Shown one piece after another: positions 53,136 through 63,598 of a stretch of 64,000 nucleotides of DNA (within the stretch, counting starts at the first letter, position 1; every line of letters begins with the position of its first letter). The stretch is from an uncultured Psychrobacter sp. (GTDB lineage Bacteria; Pseudomonadota; Gammaproteobacteria; Pseudomonadales; Moraxellaceae): positions 372,001 through 436,000 of the forward strand of contig CANMUI010000001.1 of NCBI GenBank assembly GCA_947501045.1. Direction: 5' to 3'. The position numbers and the translations under genes were made by a program. The notes beneath the pieces were generated by a model, which saw nothing but the letters and a program-made list of their open reading frames with translations, was not told the origin of the DNA and ran no database searches.

Positions 53136-56100
53136 ATGAAAAACCAGCCCAATGAAATGGTAACGTTAGAATGGCTGTTGCCACTGTTTGATCAACAACT
53201 ATCACAGATATCTGACGGCTGGCAAGCAGACACAGATTGCCACAATGAGCGGGTAGAGCAGAGTTACCATGAGATCAGCAACGTCTTGATCATGGTCAAT
53301 CTTCCTCAACTAGCGACTATAGCCGCTAGGCTCAGCGTTCTAGTGGATACAGAGTTAAATAGTAATCAACGCCGGATAGGCCAGTTCGCGCATCAGCTCC
53401 TACAGTATGAATTAACTCAGTATGCTCAGGCTGGTACCTACCACTGCGCTCTTGTAGATAAAACTATCCATGAGCTCAACCAAATCTTGTCTCATACTCA
53501 GGTAGCAAACATTGATGTTGCTAAAAAACCTGTAGCTGCCCCTATTACCGAAAAAGCGCGACCGATTGAGGTAGCTATTCCTAATAGCTTAAGTCTTACG
53601 ACCTTATCTTTAGGGCCTCTAAAGCCTGCACAATATCGACAATTATTATTGGTATGGCGTCAGCAGGTTAAGCAGCTACTATCTGCTAATAGCAATCAAC
53701 CAACGCCGCTTGCTATGCTGGAGAAAGTCAGTCACTACCTGTGGCAAACTACCCATACCTATCCAATCAATTATAACGATGCTCAGCCGCGTTTATGGTA
53801 TTTAACGGCGCTGTGGTTGGATAACTTGGCCAGTAACGTAGCGCCGCTACCTGCTTCTTATGCTGCACTACTAGGCCAGCTTGATGATGCTTTAAACCAT
53901 AGCTACCATCATGCCCTCAATGTCAGCAACCAACCCGTTACGCACACGTATGTGAGTAATAACAGTAGTCTATCTGATAAAGACATAGAAGAATTAATAG
54001 CCGAGATTTATGTTCAAATAAGCAGTCTAGCAGTTGTCAATGAGCAAACACAGGATATGCTCGACGACTTCTCACAAATGACGGAGTCAAATTTACGCTT
54101 TTTACCGCGTATCTTAGCGAAGCTTGAGTCGATAATTTTTGGCCTTGGGCAGCCGCAGACGGTTGTTAAACCTTTATATCAACTCAAAAAGGAGCTTGAA
54201 CGTCGCGGCTGGGTTAATTATAAGGCTGAGGTAGAGCAAATTCTAACCGATCTTGAAAGCAGTATAAATTCAGAGCCAGAACTCGTTCAAATTCAGGGGC
54301 AAATTGAATGTCAGCTCCAAGAGCTCTATATTGCTATTCAAGATACTGAACACTCTATTGATGACAAGATTGGCAAAGCTGCTTCTTTTGCGGCGCCTGC
54401 CAACGCAGTTGCTAATGATGACGACCTACGTCAACTACGTATTGCTTTTGAAGACGTAAAATATAATTTTAATAACTACGTACAGCACCAGCAGATCTCC
54501 TTATTACCAACGGCTGAGACCTTTGTTGAGATTGGTGACGCTTTTGATGATATGGGGTTATCTGCAATCCGGCAGGTCAGTGATAAGCTCGGTGAGCTGT
54601 TTGCCGAATTGGCTTCCCACAATATTGAGCGCATTGATTGGCAGCTTACACAAGCCTTAGCAGAGAGTATAACTGCCATTGAACTGTTATTAGATTACTT
54701 AGCGCAGCAAGTGTTTGATCAGCATCTATTACAGCGAGCAGATGCACGTGTTGAAAAAGCTTATAAGTTGGTAGCCATGTCACTAGCTACCCCTGATGCC
54801 ATAACTAATGATACGCCTGCTATGCCAGTTGCCTCTAATGTAGTTCGTTATGATGATCATGGCGAGATTGCCGCAGATCATAGCGTACCTGAGAGTACGT
54901 CAATAGAAGATAACAGCAATAAGACAGAGGTAGTTTGTACAGATAAGGCGATGATACTAGATAGTGAGGAGTTGCGAGTAGCACGCGCACAAACCAAGCC
55001 TGATGATTTTGAGATGGACGAAGAAATTCGTGAGATTTTCATTGAAGAAGCAGTAGAGGTTCTTGCTGATCTAACAAACACTCTACCTTTATGGCAACAA
55101 GATGCACAAAATTTATCACCATTAGCTGAGATGCGCCGCGGTTTTCATACGTTAAAAGGCTCGGGTCGTATGGTGGGTGCCTTTAGTGTTAGCGAGGCGG
55201 CATGGGCTATTGAAAACTTACTTAACCGAGTATTAGACAAGACTGTAGCTGTGACCGAACAGACGGTTGCACTAGTAGCGCAAACCATAGAACGTTTATC
55301 AGTATTAGTAGCAGATTTCACAGCGCTACAAATGCCAAGCATTGATCCTGCTATCACTATCTTGCAAAGCAATAATCTACTAACAGGACAGCCCTTATCT
55401 TTTGGTATGAATACCTCTGAGGTACCAAACTCCGTCTCTTCTACGGACTCTATAGAAACACCGTCTGCTGATAACACGCAAGACAATGCTAGTGGTAGTG
55501 CTGATAATAGCGACAACGCTAGTAGTGGCGAGTTGTCTACATCTGCAGAGGTTTTAAATGTCCCAGCAGTTCTTGAACCTTTTATGCTACAAGCCTCACA
55601 ACTACCAGTAGATGATCAAGATAGTGATCCGGATATCAAAGAGATCTTTATTGAAGAGGCAGAAGAGGTATTGGCTGATATCCTGCCAAAGTATGAGCAG
55701 TGGCGTGCGCTTCCTACTGATTTGAGCGCACTAAAAGAGATAAGACGAGGTTTTCATACGTTAAAAGGCTCAGGACGCATGGTTGGGGCTTATCATACCG
55801 CTGAGCTGGCATGGTCTATAGAAGATATGCTCAACCGAATATTAGATCATAGTATTACGGTGTCCGAAGATATTATTCAGCTTCTTGCTGATGTCCTAGC
55901 TGCCTACCCAGACTTAATTAATACTTTTGCCAATAATGAGAGCTGTGAGCAGAATTATCCAGCGGTCATCTCATTGTGGGTAGCCTGTGCTCAAGCTTAT
56001 AGTAAGCAGTATGGAGATCAATTTAGTTATAGTAGCTTGCGCGAGCATTGGTTCAGCGAAGATAAGCCACAAGCTGCTCAATCTAATAGCAGTGATCATA

Positions 56101-59100
56101 CTGCGGATCAAAACAAGATGGATAGTATGCTAGAGACTATGCATTCTATCAACGAGAAGATGGCAGAAACCTCTATAGTTACTACCTTGCAAACCGAAGA
56201 AGAACAAGCCTTTTATGATATATTTGTAGAAGAGGCGCAGGCATTGCTACAGGATATCAACGATTTTGTTAGTACTCATCACGGAAACACACATACTGAA
56301 GTCACTGACGAGATCGTACGTGCTTTTCATACGTTAAGGGCGGCTTCTGGTACAAGTACTCTGTCTGCTATTAGTGAGGTCAGTGCGACGATAGAGCATA
56401 GCCTAGAGCAACTACAAAAACACGATACCCCAATGAGCGCCCAGCATTTACAGGCTTTGGCCCAGTCAGTAACCCTTATCGAAAAATATTTAAGGGCTTA
56501 TGAACAAAACCAAGAACAACAAAGTCTACCGGCTGAAGATACACAAGACCAGCAAAATCTAGCATCATTGCAGGCCATGCTAAAAGCATCTGATGATACC
56601 AGCGGACTGATAGATAATAAAATAAGTATCGCGCACCTGTTAGAGAGTGGTATTGATACTTTGTTAAATGCAGAGCTTGAGATAAATGCAGCTTTAGACA
56701 GTAGTAGTGATGAACAGGTACAAGAGTATGTACAGCAACAAATCAAACAAATCAGTCAGCTGGCAGCCAACACTAAAGAATCACCTAAATTCTCTTTAGT
56801 ACTGAATGCTTTAAGTGAAGCTTATCATCATGTGGCTTGTCATCCTGATGCCGCGCGCGATACACAGCTGCAGGCTGCGCTACTAGCAGGACATCAGCAG
56901 TTGATCAGCTTATTCGATGCGCTGGCTGGTAGCATGTCATTAAAAGTTAATCAACAAGTTCTTAATGATTTACAGACCATCGTTGCATCAAATCCTGAGA
57001 GCAACTCCAATGATCTTACTGATACCAACGCCTTTGCTGATTATGAAGATACTGACAACAGCGATGACGACAATGCTAATCATAGCGAGACAAAAATAGC
57101 AGCTAGCCGGCCCACTACAACTGTGCAAAGCGAACAAGCTGATAAGCTACACCTTGAAGTCATTGATACCGATATTGAGCTACTAGAGATCTTCTTGGAA
57201 GAAGCCCAAGAGCTTGATAGTGACATCGTTCAATCTTTTGGTAAGTGGCGCCGCGATACGACTAATAAATCGACACTAAAAGTTCTACAACGCCATCTGC
57301 ACACTATCAAAGGTGGTGCACGTATGGCAGGTATTCGTAGTATTGGCGATCTGACCCATGAGGCCGAAAGCATTTATGAAGCCTTCGTCGAAGAGCGCCT
57401 GCAACCAACTGCCCAGTGGCTAACCATTATGCAAATGGTACAAGATACCTTGTCGTTGCAGATTGATTATGTTGTGCGTTATCAAGAAACCTTTTTTGCT
57501 TATGAGCTGATCGAGCAGTTGCAGCAGTTTGAACGTAGCGAGCAGCTACCAGAAGCTATTACTCTTACTTTGCCAGCGCTACAAGATTATAAACAAGACG
57601 ACTCAGACGACGAAGACTATAGCTATGCAAAGCCTAAACAGGAGTCAGATACTGCTAGTTTAGATAAGATTATTGCTCAGTCATGGTCAGGTAGTCTACC
57701 CGACCCCGATATTCTCGAGGTATTCTTAGAAGAAGCTGAGGAGATTGTTGAGAGTAGTAACCAATATTTACAGCTGTTTTTGAGTAATGTTAGTGATATC
57801 TCTGCTCTACAAGCGTTACAGCGTGATCTACATACCATTAAGGGCGGCGCACGTATGGTAGGGGCAAATGGTATCGCCGATCTTGCGCACGAGATGGAAA
57901 CTGTCTACGAAGAGCTGGCTATACGCAGACGTCCGGCAACTAAAATGGTGGCCGAGCTGCTGACTGTTTGTCATGACTGGTTGGCTGATGCTGTGTTCAT
58001 TCTAAAAGAGCAGGCTAACCCTCTGACCCCAGTAGCACTAATCGCGGCTCTACAGCAGTTTAGTAAAAGTCCTGATAATCTAAAGCAGATCCCTAATGAG
58101 TCGCTACAAGATCAGCGTACTATGATTCTTGCCGCCAAGGCAAAGCAGCAAACAGGTCATGTGGTTGAAAATCTAGACGAGATGCCTTCAATGTCAGGTA
58201 GCTTTGCTGAGCAAGAACAAAGCGCTAGTAGTAATGAGATGATTCGTATCTCAGGCGGTGTGATTGAGCATATGATTAACCTATCAGGGGAGTCAGCGAT
58301 TAACCGTGCACGTATTGATATGGGTATGAGCAGCTTAACCAACAGTATCGAAGAGATGGGAACTACTGTACAGCGTCTAGCTGATCAGCTGCGGCGGATG
58401 GAAATAGAGCTTGAGGCGCAAATTTTATCGCAAATTGATGATGCTGAATTGATTGATAACGAGGATTTTGATCCGTTAGAGATGGATCAGTATTCATCAT
58501 TGAATCAGCTGTCCAAATCTTTGAGCGAGTCCGCCTCTGACTTAATTGATATCAACGACACTTTGCTTGAAAAAACACGTGATAGCGAAAACTTATTATT
58601 ACAGCTATCACGCACTCAAACTGAGCTGCAAGATGGACTAATGAACTCACGGATGGTGCCATTTACGCATCTAACCCCACGTCTTGAACGCATTGTGCGT
58701 CAAACGGCAAATGAGCTCAACAAATCAGTAGAGCTAAATATCATTAATGCTGACAATGAGATTGATAGAACGATTTTAGAGCGTATTACTTCACCCCTTG
58801 AGCATATGCTACGTAACGCAGTTGATCACGGCATCGAAAATACGCAAACCCGCCTAAGTGCAGGTAAAGATCGTAGTGGTCATATCACCCTAGAAGTACT
58901 GCGTGAGGGCAGTGAGATCGTGATCAATCTTGTTGATGACGGCCGTGGTATCGATGTCAATGCCGTACGAGAAAAAGCTATTGCACAAGGTTTAATTGAG
59001 GCAAATGATGAGAGTTTGACGGATCTTGATATTATGCAGTATATCTTTAACGCCGGTCTGAGCACCACTCAAAAAGTCACTCAAATTTCAGGACGCGGCG

Positions 59101-60080
59101 TTGGGATGGATGTGGTAATTAGTGAGATTCGTCAGTTAGGCGGTGTGGTCTCTGTTACCTCTAAAGAAGGTCAGGGATCACGATTCACGATTCGAGTACC
59201 GCTAACCGTTGCCATATCAGACGCTTTAGTAGTACGCGCAGCCGATCGTTATTACGCCATTCCTTTAGTACAGATTGAGCGAGTTATACGTATCAATCCA
59301 GAAAAGCTTTATGATTACTATCAATCAGGCGCACCTACCTTGTCTATCGAGGACGATAACTATCGTATCCGTTACCTCAATGAGATTTTGACAGGCAGTA
59401 AGCTCAACGAGTTAATGGTCAGTACTAATACCAGCTTGCCGCTCATTATTATCAAAAACCGTTCAGGTCAAAAGCTTGCGCTGCAAGTCGATCAGATCGC
59501 AGGCTCGCGTATTGAGGTGGTGGTAAAACCATTAGGTCGTCAGCTCTCACATCTAGCGGGTATATCAGCGGCAACTATTATGGGTGATGGCTCGGTCATG
59601 CTGATTTTAGATCTCATCGCTTTGATGCGTAATGCGCCTATAAAAGAGGCAATACCATCAGTGCACCTTGAGCGAAGCGACGATGAGACGCCAATTACTA
59701 TACTTGTAGTTGATGATTCAGTAACGGTTCGAAAAGTCACCTCGCGCTTGCTTGAGCGCCAAGGTATTAATGTAGCTATTGCCAAAGACGGTATTGATGC
59801 TATTGAGATTTTACAAGAAACCGTACCTGATTTGATGTTATTGGATATTGAGATGCCACGTATGGATGGTTTTGAGGTGGCGACCCAAGTACGACACAAC
59901 AAACGTCTCCGACATATACCGATTATTATGATCACTTCACGAACTGGTGAAAAGCACCGTGAACGAGCACTTGAGATTGGTGTAAACGACTATATGGGTA
60001 AACCGTTCCAAGAAAATGAGCTACTTGGCAAAATACAAACCTTGTTAGGCAAAAAACTAATCTTAAGCCATGATGGTTGA
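53136..60080 (+). CDS. chpA: Hybrid multi-Hpt histidine kinase ChpA (PilL)
   Basis: 2314 aa, in the size range of P. aeruginosa ChpA. Phosphotransfer (Hpt) domains with histidines at H671 (RGFHTLKGSGRM), H874 (RGFHTLKGSGRM), H1065 (RAFHTLRAASGT), H1389 (RHLHTIKGGARM) and H1566 (RDLHTIKGGARM); the N-terminal 600 residues contain helical domains without a clear acceptor. The kinase core has a dimerisation region (about 1700-1840), ATPase with N box near 1888 and G box DDGRGID, a CheW-like domain, and a C-terminal receiver with D2237 (LLDIEMPRMDG). H1065 has a degenerate surrounding (RAASG instead of KGSG). It is the central kinase of pilus chemotaxis. Confidence 0.95.
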   Translation: MKNQPNEMVTLEWLLPLFDQQLSQISDGWQADTDCHNERVEQSYHEISNVLIMVNLPQLATIAARLSVLVDTELNSNQRRIGQFAHQLLQYELTQYAQAGTYHCALVDKTIHELNQILSHTQVANIDVAKKPVAAPITEKARPIEVAIPNSLSLTTLSLGPLKPAQYRQLLLVWRQQVKQLLSANSNQPTPLAMLEKVSHYLWQTTHTYPINYNDAQPRLWYLTALWLDNLASNVAPLPASYAALLGQLDDALNHSYHHALNVSNQPVTHTYVSNNSSLSDKDIEELIAEIYVQISSLAVVNEQTQDMLDDFSQMTESNLRFLPRILAKLESIIFGLGQPQTVVKPLYQLKKELERRGWVNYKAEVEQILTDLESSINSEPELVQIQGQIECQLQELYIAIQDTEHSIDDKIGKAASFAAPANAVANDDDLRQLRIAFEDVKYNFNNYVQHQQISLLPTAETFVEIGDAFDDMGLSAIRQVSDKLGELFAELASHNIERIDWQLTQALAESITAIELLLDYLAQQVFDQHLLQRADARVEKAYKLVAMSLATPDAITNDTPAMPVASNVVRYDDHGEIAADHSVPESTSIEDNSNKTEVVCTDKAMILDSEELRVARAQTKPDDFEMDEEIREIFIEEAVEVLADLTNTLPLWQQDAQNLSPLAEMRRGFHTLKGSGRMVGAFSVSEAAWAIENLLNRVLDKTVAVTEQTVALVAQTIERLSVLVADFTALQMPSIDPAITILQSNNLLTGQPLSFGMNTSEVPNSVSSTDSIETPSADNTQDNASGSADNSDNASSGELSTSAEVLNVPAVLEPFMLQASQLPVDDQDSDPDIKEIFIEEAEEVLADILPKYEQWRALPTDLSALKEIRRGFHTLKGSGRMVGAYHTAELAWSIEDMLNRILDHSITVSEDIIQLLADVLAAYPDLINTFANNESCEQNYPAVISLWVACAQAYSKQYGDQFSYSSLREHWFSEDKPQAAQSNSSDHTADQNKMDSMLETMHSINEKMAETSIVTTLQTEEEQAFYDIFVEEAQALLQDINDFVSTHHGNTHTEVTDEIVRAFHTLRAASGTSTLSAISEVSATIEHSLEQLQKHDTPMSAQHLQALAQSVTLIEKYLRAYEQNQEQQSLPAEDTQDQQNLASLQAMLKASDDTSGLIDNKISIAHLLESGIDTLLNAELEINAALDSSSDEQVQEYVQQQIKQISQLAANTKESPKFSLVLNALSEAYHHVACHPDAARDTQLQAALLAGHQQLISLFDALAGSMSLKVNQQVLNDLQTIVASNPESNSNDLTDTNAFADYEDTDNSDDDNANHSETKIAASRPTTTVQSEQADKLHLEVIDTDIELLEIFLEEAQELDSDIVQSFGKWRRDTTNKSTLKVLQRHLHTIKGGARMAGIRSIGDLTHEAESIYEAFVEERLQPTAQWLTIMQMVQDTLSLQIDYVVRYQETFFAYELIEQLQQFERSEQLPEAITLTLPALQDYKQDDSDDEDYSYAKPKQESDTASLDKIIAQSWSGSLPDPDILEVFLEEAEEIVESSNQYLQLFLSNVSDISALQALQRDLHTIKGGARMVGANGIADLAHEMETVYEELAIRRRPATKMVAELLTVCHDWLADAVFILKEQANPLTPVALIAALQQFSKSPDNLKQIPNESLQDQRTMILAAKAKQQTGHVVENLDEMPSMSGSFAEQEQSASSNEMIRISGGVIEHMINLSGESAINRARIDMGMSSLTNSIEEMGTTVQRLADQLRRMEIELEAQILSQIDDAELIDNEDFDPLEMDQYSSLNQLSKSLSESASDLIDINDTLLEKTRDSENLLLQLSRTQTELQDGLMNSRMVPFTHLTPRLERIVRQTANELNKSVELNIINADNEIDRTILERITSPLEHMLRNAVDHGIENTQTRLSAGKDRSGHITLEVLREGSEIVINLVDDGRGIDVNAVREKAIAQGLIEANDESLTDLDIMQYIFNAGLSTTQKVTQISGRGVGMDVVISEIRQLGGVVSVTSKEGQGSRFTIRVPLTVAISDALVVRAADRYYAIPLVQIERVIRINPEKLYDYYQSGAPTLSIEDDNYRIRYLNEILTGSKLNELMVSTNTSLPLIIIKNRSGQKLALQVDQIAGSRIEVVVKPLGRQLSHLAGISAATIMGDGSVMLILDLIALMRNAPIKEAIPSVHLERSDDETPITILVVDDSVTVRKVTSRLLERQGINVAIAKDGIDAIEILQETVPDLMLLDIEMPRMDGFEVATQVRHNKRLRHIPIIMITSRTGEKHRERALEIGVNDYMGKPFQENELLGKIQTLLGKKLILSHDG

Positions 60081-60093
60081 TATAGGCTAACCT

Positions 60094-61086
60094 ATGTTTG
60101 ATAGTAAGGAAAATGAAGCTATTAGGGTGCTGGTTATCGCAGAGAGTCAGCACCAACGTTTGGCTTTTAGTGATACGGTACACAGTTGTGGCTTTACCTT
60201 AGTCGACTGTATATCAAGAGAGCAGCTACAAAATAAGCCTAAATCACAAAAGGTACAGGTAGATATCTGGCTAATTGATAGCGATTATGACGACAATATC
60301 GCTACTGCTATTATTGAATCTAAGTCCCGAGCGGTACTAGTAGGTTTTAGTCAAGCACCTTATCTTAATGAAATACAGCACTACACAAAATGGCAACGCA
60401 AACTCAAGCGTAAATTTGCCAAGTTACTAAATAGACCTACGCTACTTGATAGTCCAGCTGTTGATAGACAACAGCCGCCTTGGCGTTATGTGGTATTTCT
60501 GGGAGCATCTATGGGTGGTCCTAATGCCGTCAAGACCTTCTTGGACAATCTATCACCAACGCTGCCCATCTGCATTTTGCTTGCTCATCACTTTAATCAA
60601 GACATGATAGAGACGTTGCCACGAATACTAAGTCGTCACAATGATTGGCACTGTCAGGTGATTAACACTACACAGCGCTTGCAGGTCGGCCACTGTTTAA
60701 TTGCTCCTATTGATCGACAAATTATATGTGATTCTGAGGGGCGCGTTATATTAACCGAGCAAGCATGGGTGGGCAGCTACAAGCCAGCTATTGGTCAGCT
60801 GCTACGCAACACCAGTGACGTCTACGGCAGCGATCTTGTAAGTATTATCTTCTCTGGTATGGGCAATGATGGTACGCAATATGTAGACTTGATCCAGAAC
60901 AACAACAGCCAGTTATGGGCGCAGGATCCAAGCTTAAGTGTTTGTCCAAGCCAGCCAAAAGCTATCATTGATTCAGGTCATTGTCACTTTATTGGTAGTC
61001 CTGAAGCCCTAGCACACAAACTTAATGATTATATCAGTGAAGCAGCAAGCCCTTCTTCACCTTCACTTATAGCGAGCGATGTATGA
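60094..61086 (+). CDS. chpB: CheB-type methylesterase (ChpB)
   Basis: 330 aa. C-terminal methylesterase domain with the catalytic triad S139 (FLGASMGGP), H166 (ILLAHHF) and D259 (FSGMGNDGTQ). The N-terminal half (1-125) is only receiver-like: the phospho-acceptor region reads WLIDSDYDDN and the expected lysine is not evident, so regulation by phosphorylation may be lost. It removes methyl groups from PilJ opposite PilK. It overlaps the next gene by 4 bases. Confidence 0.92.
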   Translation: MFDSKENEAIRVLVIAESQHQRLAFSDTVHSCGFTLVDCISREQLQNKPKSQKVQVDIWLIDSDYDDNIATAIIESKSRAVLVGFSQAPYLNEIQHYTKWQRKLKRKFAKLLNRPTLLDSPAVDRQQPPWRYVVFLGASMGGPNAVKTFLDNLSPTLPICILLAHHFNQDMIETLPRILSRHNDWHCQVINTTQRLQVGHCLIAPIDRQIICDSEGRVILTEQAWVGSYKPAIGQLLRNTSDVYGSDLVSIIFSGMGNDGTQYVDLIQNNNSQLWAQDPSLSVCPSQPKAIIDSGHCHFIGSPEALAHKLNDYISEAASPSSPSLIASDV

Positions 61087-61652
61087 ATCAAATAATAAAA
61101 CACTCTTTTGAAGCCGTCAGTCTTTTAACAACAAGCAATGGTATGCTTGAGGTGACTGTTATTCCAGCTATTAATCAGCCTGATTGGTTGATTCCAAGTA
61201 GCCTAATCTTAAGTATCGATGACTATGATCAGCATGTATGGACGTATTTGTGGGCGCAGCAAGAGGTAGCTGTATTTCATCTGACGCCTCGTGATCATCC
61301 TATGGATAAAGTTATTGTACTAGAAGGCAATACTGCTGTGCATCGCCTAGCACTGCAAACTATAGGTGAATTACAACAAATGAAAGTACGCATATCAGAT
61401 GTTAAAGATATTGATCTTCCCGAGCGCTATGTAGACCTCGTTGTAATTGACAATATGGACAGCGATAAAGCCGATGCCAAGCAACCTACAAGTACCGATA
61501 GTAAAAATACGATAGCGAGTACAACGGGTAAAGGTTTTAAAGAAGATGTCATTACATCCTATATGTTCCAAACGGTTAGTATTGATGACGTTATTTATTT
61601 GATACCTGACTTAGATAAAATTGCGCACCAATTGGTCGACTTAGATAGCTAA
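61083..61652 (+). CDS. chpC: ChpC-like CheW-domain protein
   Basis: 189 aa. It occupies the chpC position, overlapping chpB by ATGA. Weak CheW-like features: the N-terminal LLTTSNGMLEVTVIPAINQ and beta-strand rich middle (PRDHPMDKVIVLEGNTAVHR). The C-terminus ends SIDDVIYLIPDLDKIAHQL, resembling the last CheW strand. A low-complexity linker (about 140-160) interrupts it. The assignment rests mostly on synteny. Confidence 0.7.
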   Translation: MNQIIKHSFEAVSLLTTSNGMLEVTVIPAINQPDWLIPSSLILSIDDYDQHVWTYLWAQQEVAVFHLTPRDHPMDKVIVLEGNTAVHRLALQTIGELQQMKVRISDVKDIDLPERYVDLVVIDNMDSDKADAKQPTSTDSKNTIASTTGKGFKEDVITSYMFQTVSIDDVIYLIPDLDKIAHQLVDLDS

Positions 61653-61844
61653 CTAGACACTTTAGTCACTAAAATTTATGAAGAGTCAGCTTCTGCTTGA
61701 ACCCTGTTGGTTTAGTATTGGTATAAAATGCTATCTTCTTCTCATCCATACTATGGTTAATGGTACACTTAGCCGTGTTATTTAGAGTTCTTAAGATATT
61801 ATCAATAAAATAGCATTGTTGGGTAATGTAGAAGAGGATAGTTT

Positions 61845-62372
61845 ATGAATAATGTTCATGCAAATGTGCAGAAGTGGTCAGCCAGTAGTCGCTTGTTTCA
61901 TTGGATCAGTGCACTTTTATTGTTGATCACTTGGGCCATGATGTTTTTATATACTAATTCTGATAGCAGGTTATACATTGATCTACATAAAGCTTTTGGT
62001 ATAAGTCTGCTATGTTGGATGATAGCGCGAGTCATCAATCGTATTATTACTAGAGCGCCGCCTCCAGTACCTATGCCGAAATGGCAACAAATATTATCGC
62101 AGTTGTCTCACTTCGGGTTATATGCTTTACTGATCGCCATGCCAATGGCGGGGCTGCTGATGTCAGTCTATGGTGGCCGCCCGGTAGATATCTTTGGTCT
62201 GTTTGAGATTCCAGTTTTTGTCACCCCAGATCGTAGTGCAGCACGTTTTTATAATGACTTGCATACTGATATTATTTGGCCTTTAATAATAGCTTTTACT
62301 TTAGTACATATTAGCGCAGCTTTGTATCATCAGTTTATTCGAAAAGATAATCTTATCTCACGTATGAAATAA
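61845..62372 (+). CDS. Cytochrome b561-type di-haem membrane protein
   Basis: 175 aa, four membrane helices. The family histidines are visible: RLFHWISALLLLI (helix 1), DLHKAFGI (after helix 1), SHFGLYALLIAMP (helix 3), and LVHISAALYHQFI (helix 4). It is likely a ubiquinol-linked electron-transfer protein (CybB type), for example acting in superoxide handling. GAAGAGGA upstream of ATG 61845 supports the start. Its own unit, ending at a strong terminator. Confidence 0.93.
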   Translation: MNNVHANVQKWSASSRLFHWISALLLLITWAMMFLYTNSDSRLYIDLHKAFGISLLCWMIARVINRIITRAPPPVPMPKWQQILSQLSHFGLYALLIAMPMAGLLMSVYGGRPVDIFGLFEIPVFVTPDRSAARFYNDLHTDIIWPLIIAFTLVHISAALYHQFIRKDNLISRMK

Positions 62373-62407
62373 TGCCTTATATCGTACTTTCGCTACTTAT
62401 AAAAAAT

Positions 62408-62443
62408 AAAGAAGCCCTTAGTATTTAATACTAAGGGCTTCTT
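62408..62443. terminator. Bidirectional terminator between cytochrome b561 and minE
   Basis: AAGAAGCCCTTAGTATT and AATACTAAGGGCTTCTT form a 16- to 17-bp perfect stem with a 1- to 3-base loop, followed by T4. Confidence 0.93.
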
Positions 62444-62492
62444 TTATATACTTACGACATCAAAGTTCTTTGGCACCCAAAGCTAGTTAAGC

Positions 62493-62786
62493 TTACTTTT
62501 TATGTTCAGGCAAGCTGATGTTCATCTCAAGAACATCAAGACTGTCCTCAGAGCGATGGTTGATATTTACATCATCAATTTGTACCCCATTAACGTACTT
62601 ATTGACCACTTCTAATATCTCACGTTTCATCTTTTCAATGCGATCAGCAGTCAATCGATTATTGAGTCTATTCTCGCTTGCAACAATAACTTTTAAACGT
62701 TCAGTTGCCATGTTGGCACTGCCAGCATTATTATTGGTATCAGTACCAAATAGATTACTCCAAAACCCTTTTTTCTTACTCATCAT
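62493..62786 (-). CDS. minE: Cell division topological specificity factor MinE
   Basis: 97 aa. N-terminal membrane-targeting and anti-MinCD helix region, including ERLKVIVASENRLNNR, and the C-terminal topological domain (LEVVNKYVNGVQIDDVNINH). It drives pole-to-pole oscillation of MinD by stimulating its ATPase. It overlaps minD by one base (TAATG). Confidence 0.96.
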   Translation of the reverse strand: MMSKKKGFWSNLFGTDTNNNAGSANMATERLKVIVASENRLNNRLTADRIEKMKREILEVVNKYVNGVQIDDVNINHRSEDSLDVLEMNISLPEHKK

Positions 62787-63598
62787 TAACCCCCAAACCA
62801 GCGCTGTAATAGACCTTTTTTCTTCACGTCAAGATGACGTAGCGGACGCTCTTCTCCTAAGAAACGAGCAACAATATCGTCATAACATTGACCAGCGACT
62901 GAATCGGTATAATGGATAACCGGCTCACCATGGTTAGAGGCTTCAAGTACTGAATGACTTTCAGGAATAACACCGAGTAAGGGCACTTTTAAGATATCGT
63001 TAGAGATAGTATCGATGTCCATCATCTCGTTTGCAGCAGCGCGCTCAGCGTTGTAGCGAGTGATAATTAAGTGTTCACGTATAGAGCCCTGATCTTCTTC
63101 AACTTTTTTAGTACGGCTTTGTAAAATGCCAATGATACGATCAGAATCGCGTACTGACGAGATCTCAGGGTTGGTGACAATAATAGCTTCGTCAGCGTGA
63201 TACATAGCCAGCTGCGCGCCGCGCTCAATACCTGCAGGGGAGTCGCAAATAATATAGTCAAACTGCTTGGATAGCTCTGCCATAACTTCGCTGACACCCT
63301 CGTCTGTCAGCGCATCTTTATCACGAGTTTGGCTGGCAGGCAGGATATATAAATTCTCTAGCTGCTTGTCTTTAACCAAAGCTTGTGACAGACGTGCGTT
63401 ACCGCTAATCACGTCAACAAAGTCATAGACGATGCGGTTTTCACAACCCATAATCAAATCAAGATTACGCAGCCCCACATCGAAATCGATAACGACTGTT
63501 TTATAGCCACGTAACGCTAAACCTGCGGCAAAAGAGGCACTAGTTGTGGTTTTACCAACACCGCCCTTACCTGAAGTGATTACAACAATCTTTGCCAC
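62786..63598 (-). CDS. minD: Septum site-determining ATPase MinD
   Basis: 270 aa. Deviant Walker A SGKGGVGKTT (8-17), switch I and II with DFDVGLRNLDLIMG and DSPAGIERGA, and the C-terminal amphipathic membrane helix (KKGLLQRWFGG). It binds the membrane in its ATP form and recruits MinC and MinE. GGAGTG lies upstream of ATG 63598. minC is not present in the 402 bp upstream. Confidence 0.97.
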   Translation of the reverse strand: MAKIVVITSGKGGVGKTTTSASFAAGLALRGYKTVVIDFDVGLRNLDLIMGCENRIVYDFVDVISGNARLSQALVKDKQLENLYILPASQTRDKDALTDEGVSEVMAELSKQFDYIICDSPAGIERGAQLAMYHADEAIIVTNPEISSVRDSDRIIGILQSRTKKVEEDQGSIREHLIITRYNAERAAANEMMDIDTISNDILKVPLLGVIPESHSVLEASNHGEPVIHYTDSVAGQCYDDIVARFLGEERPLRHLDVKKKGLLQRWFGG

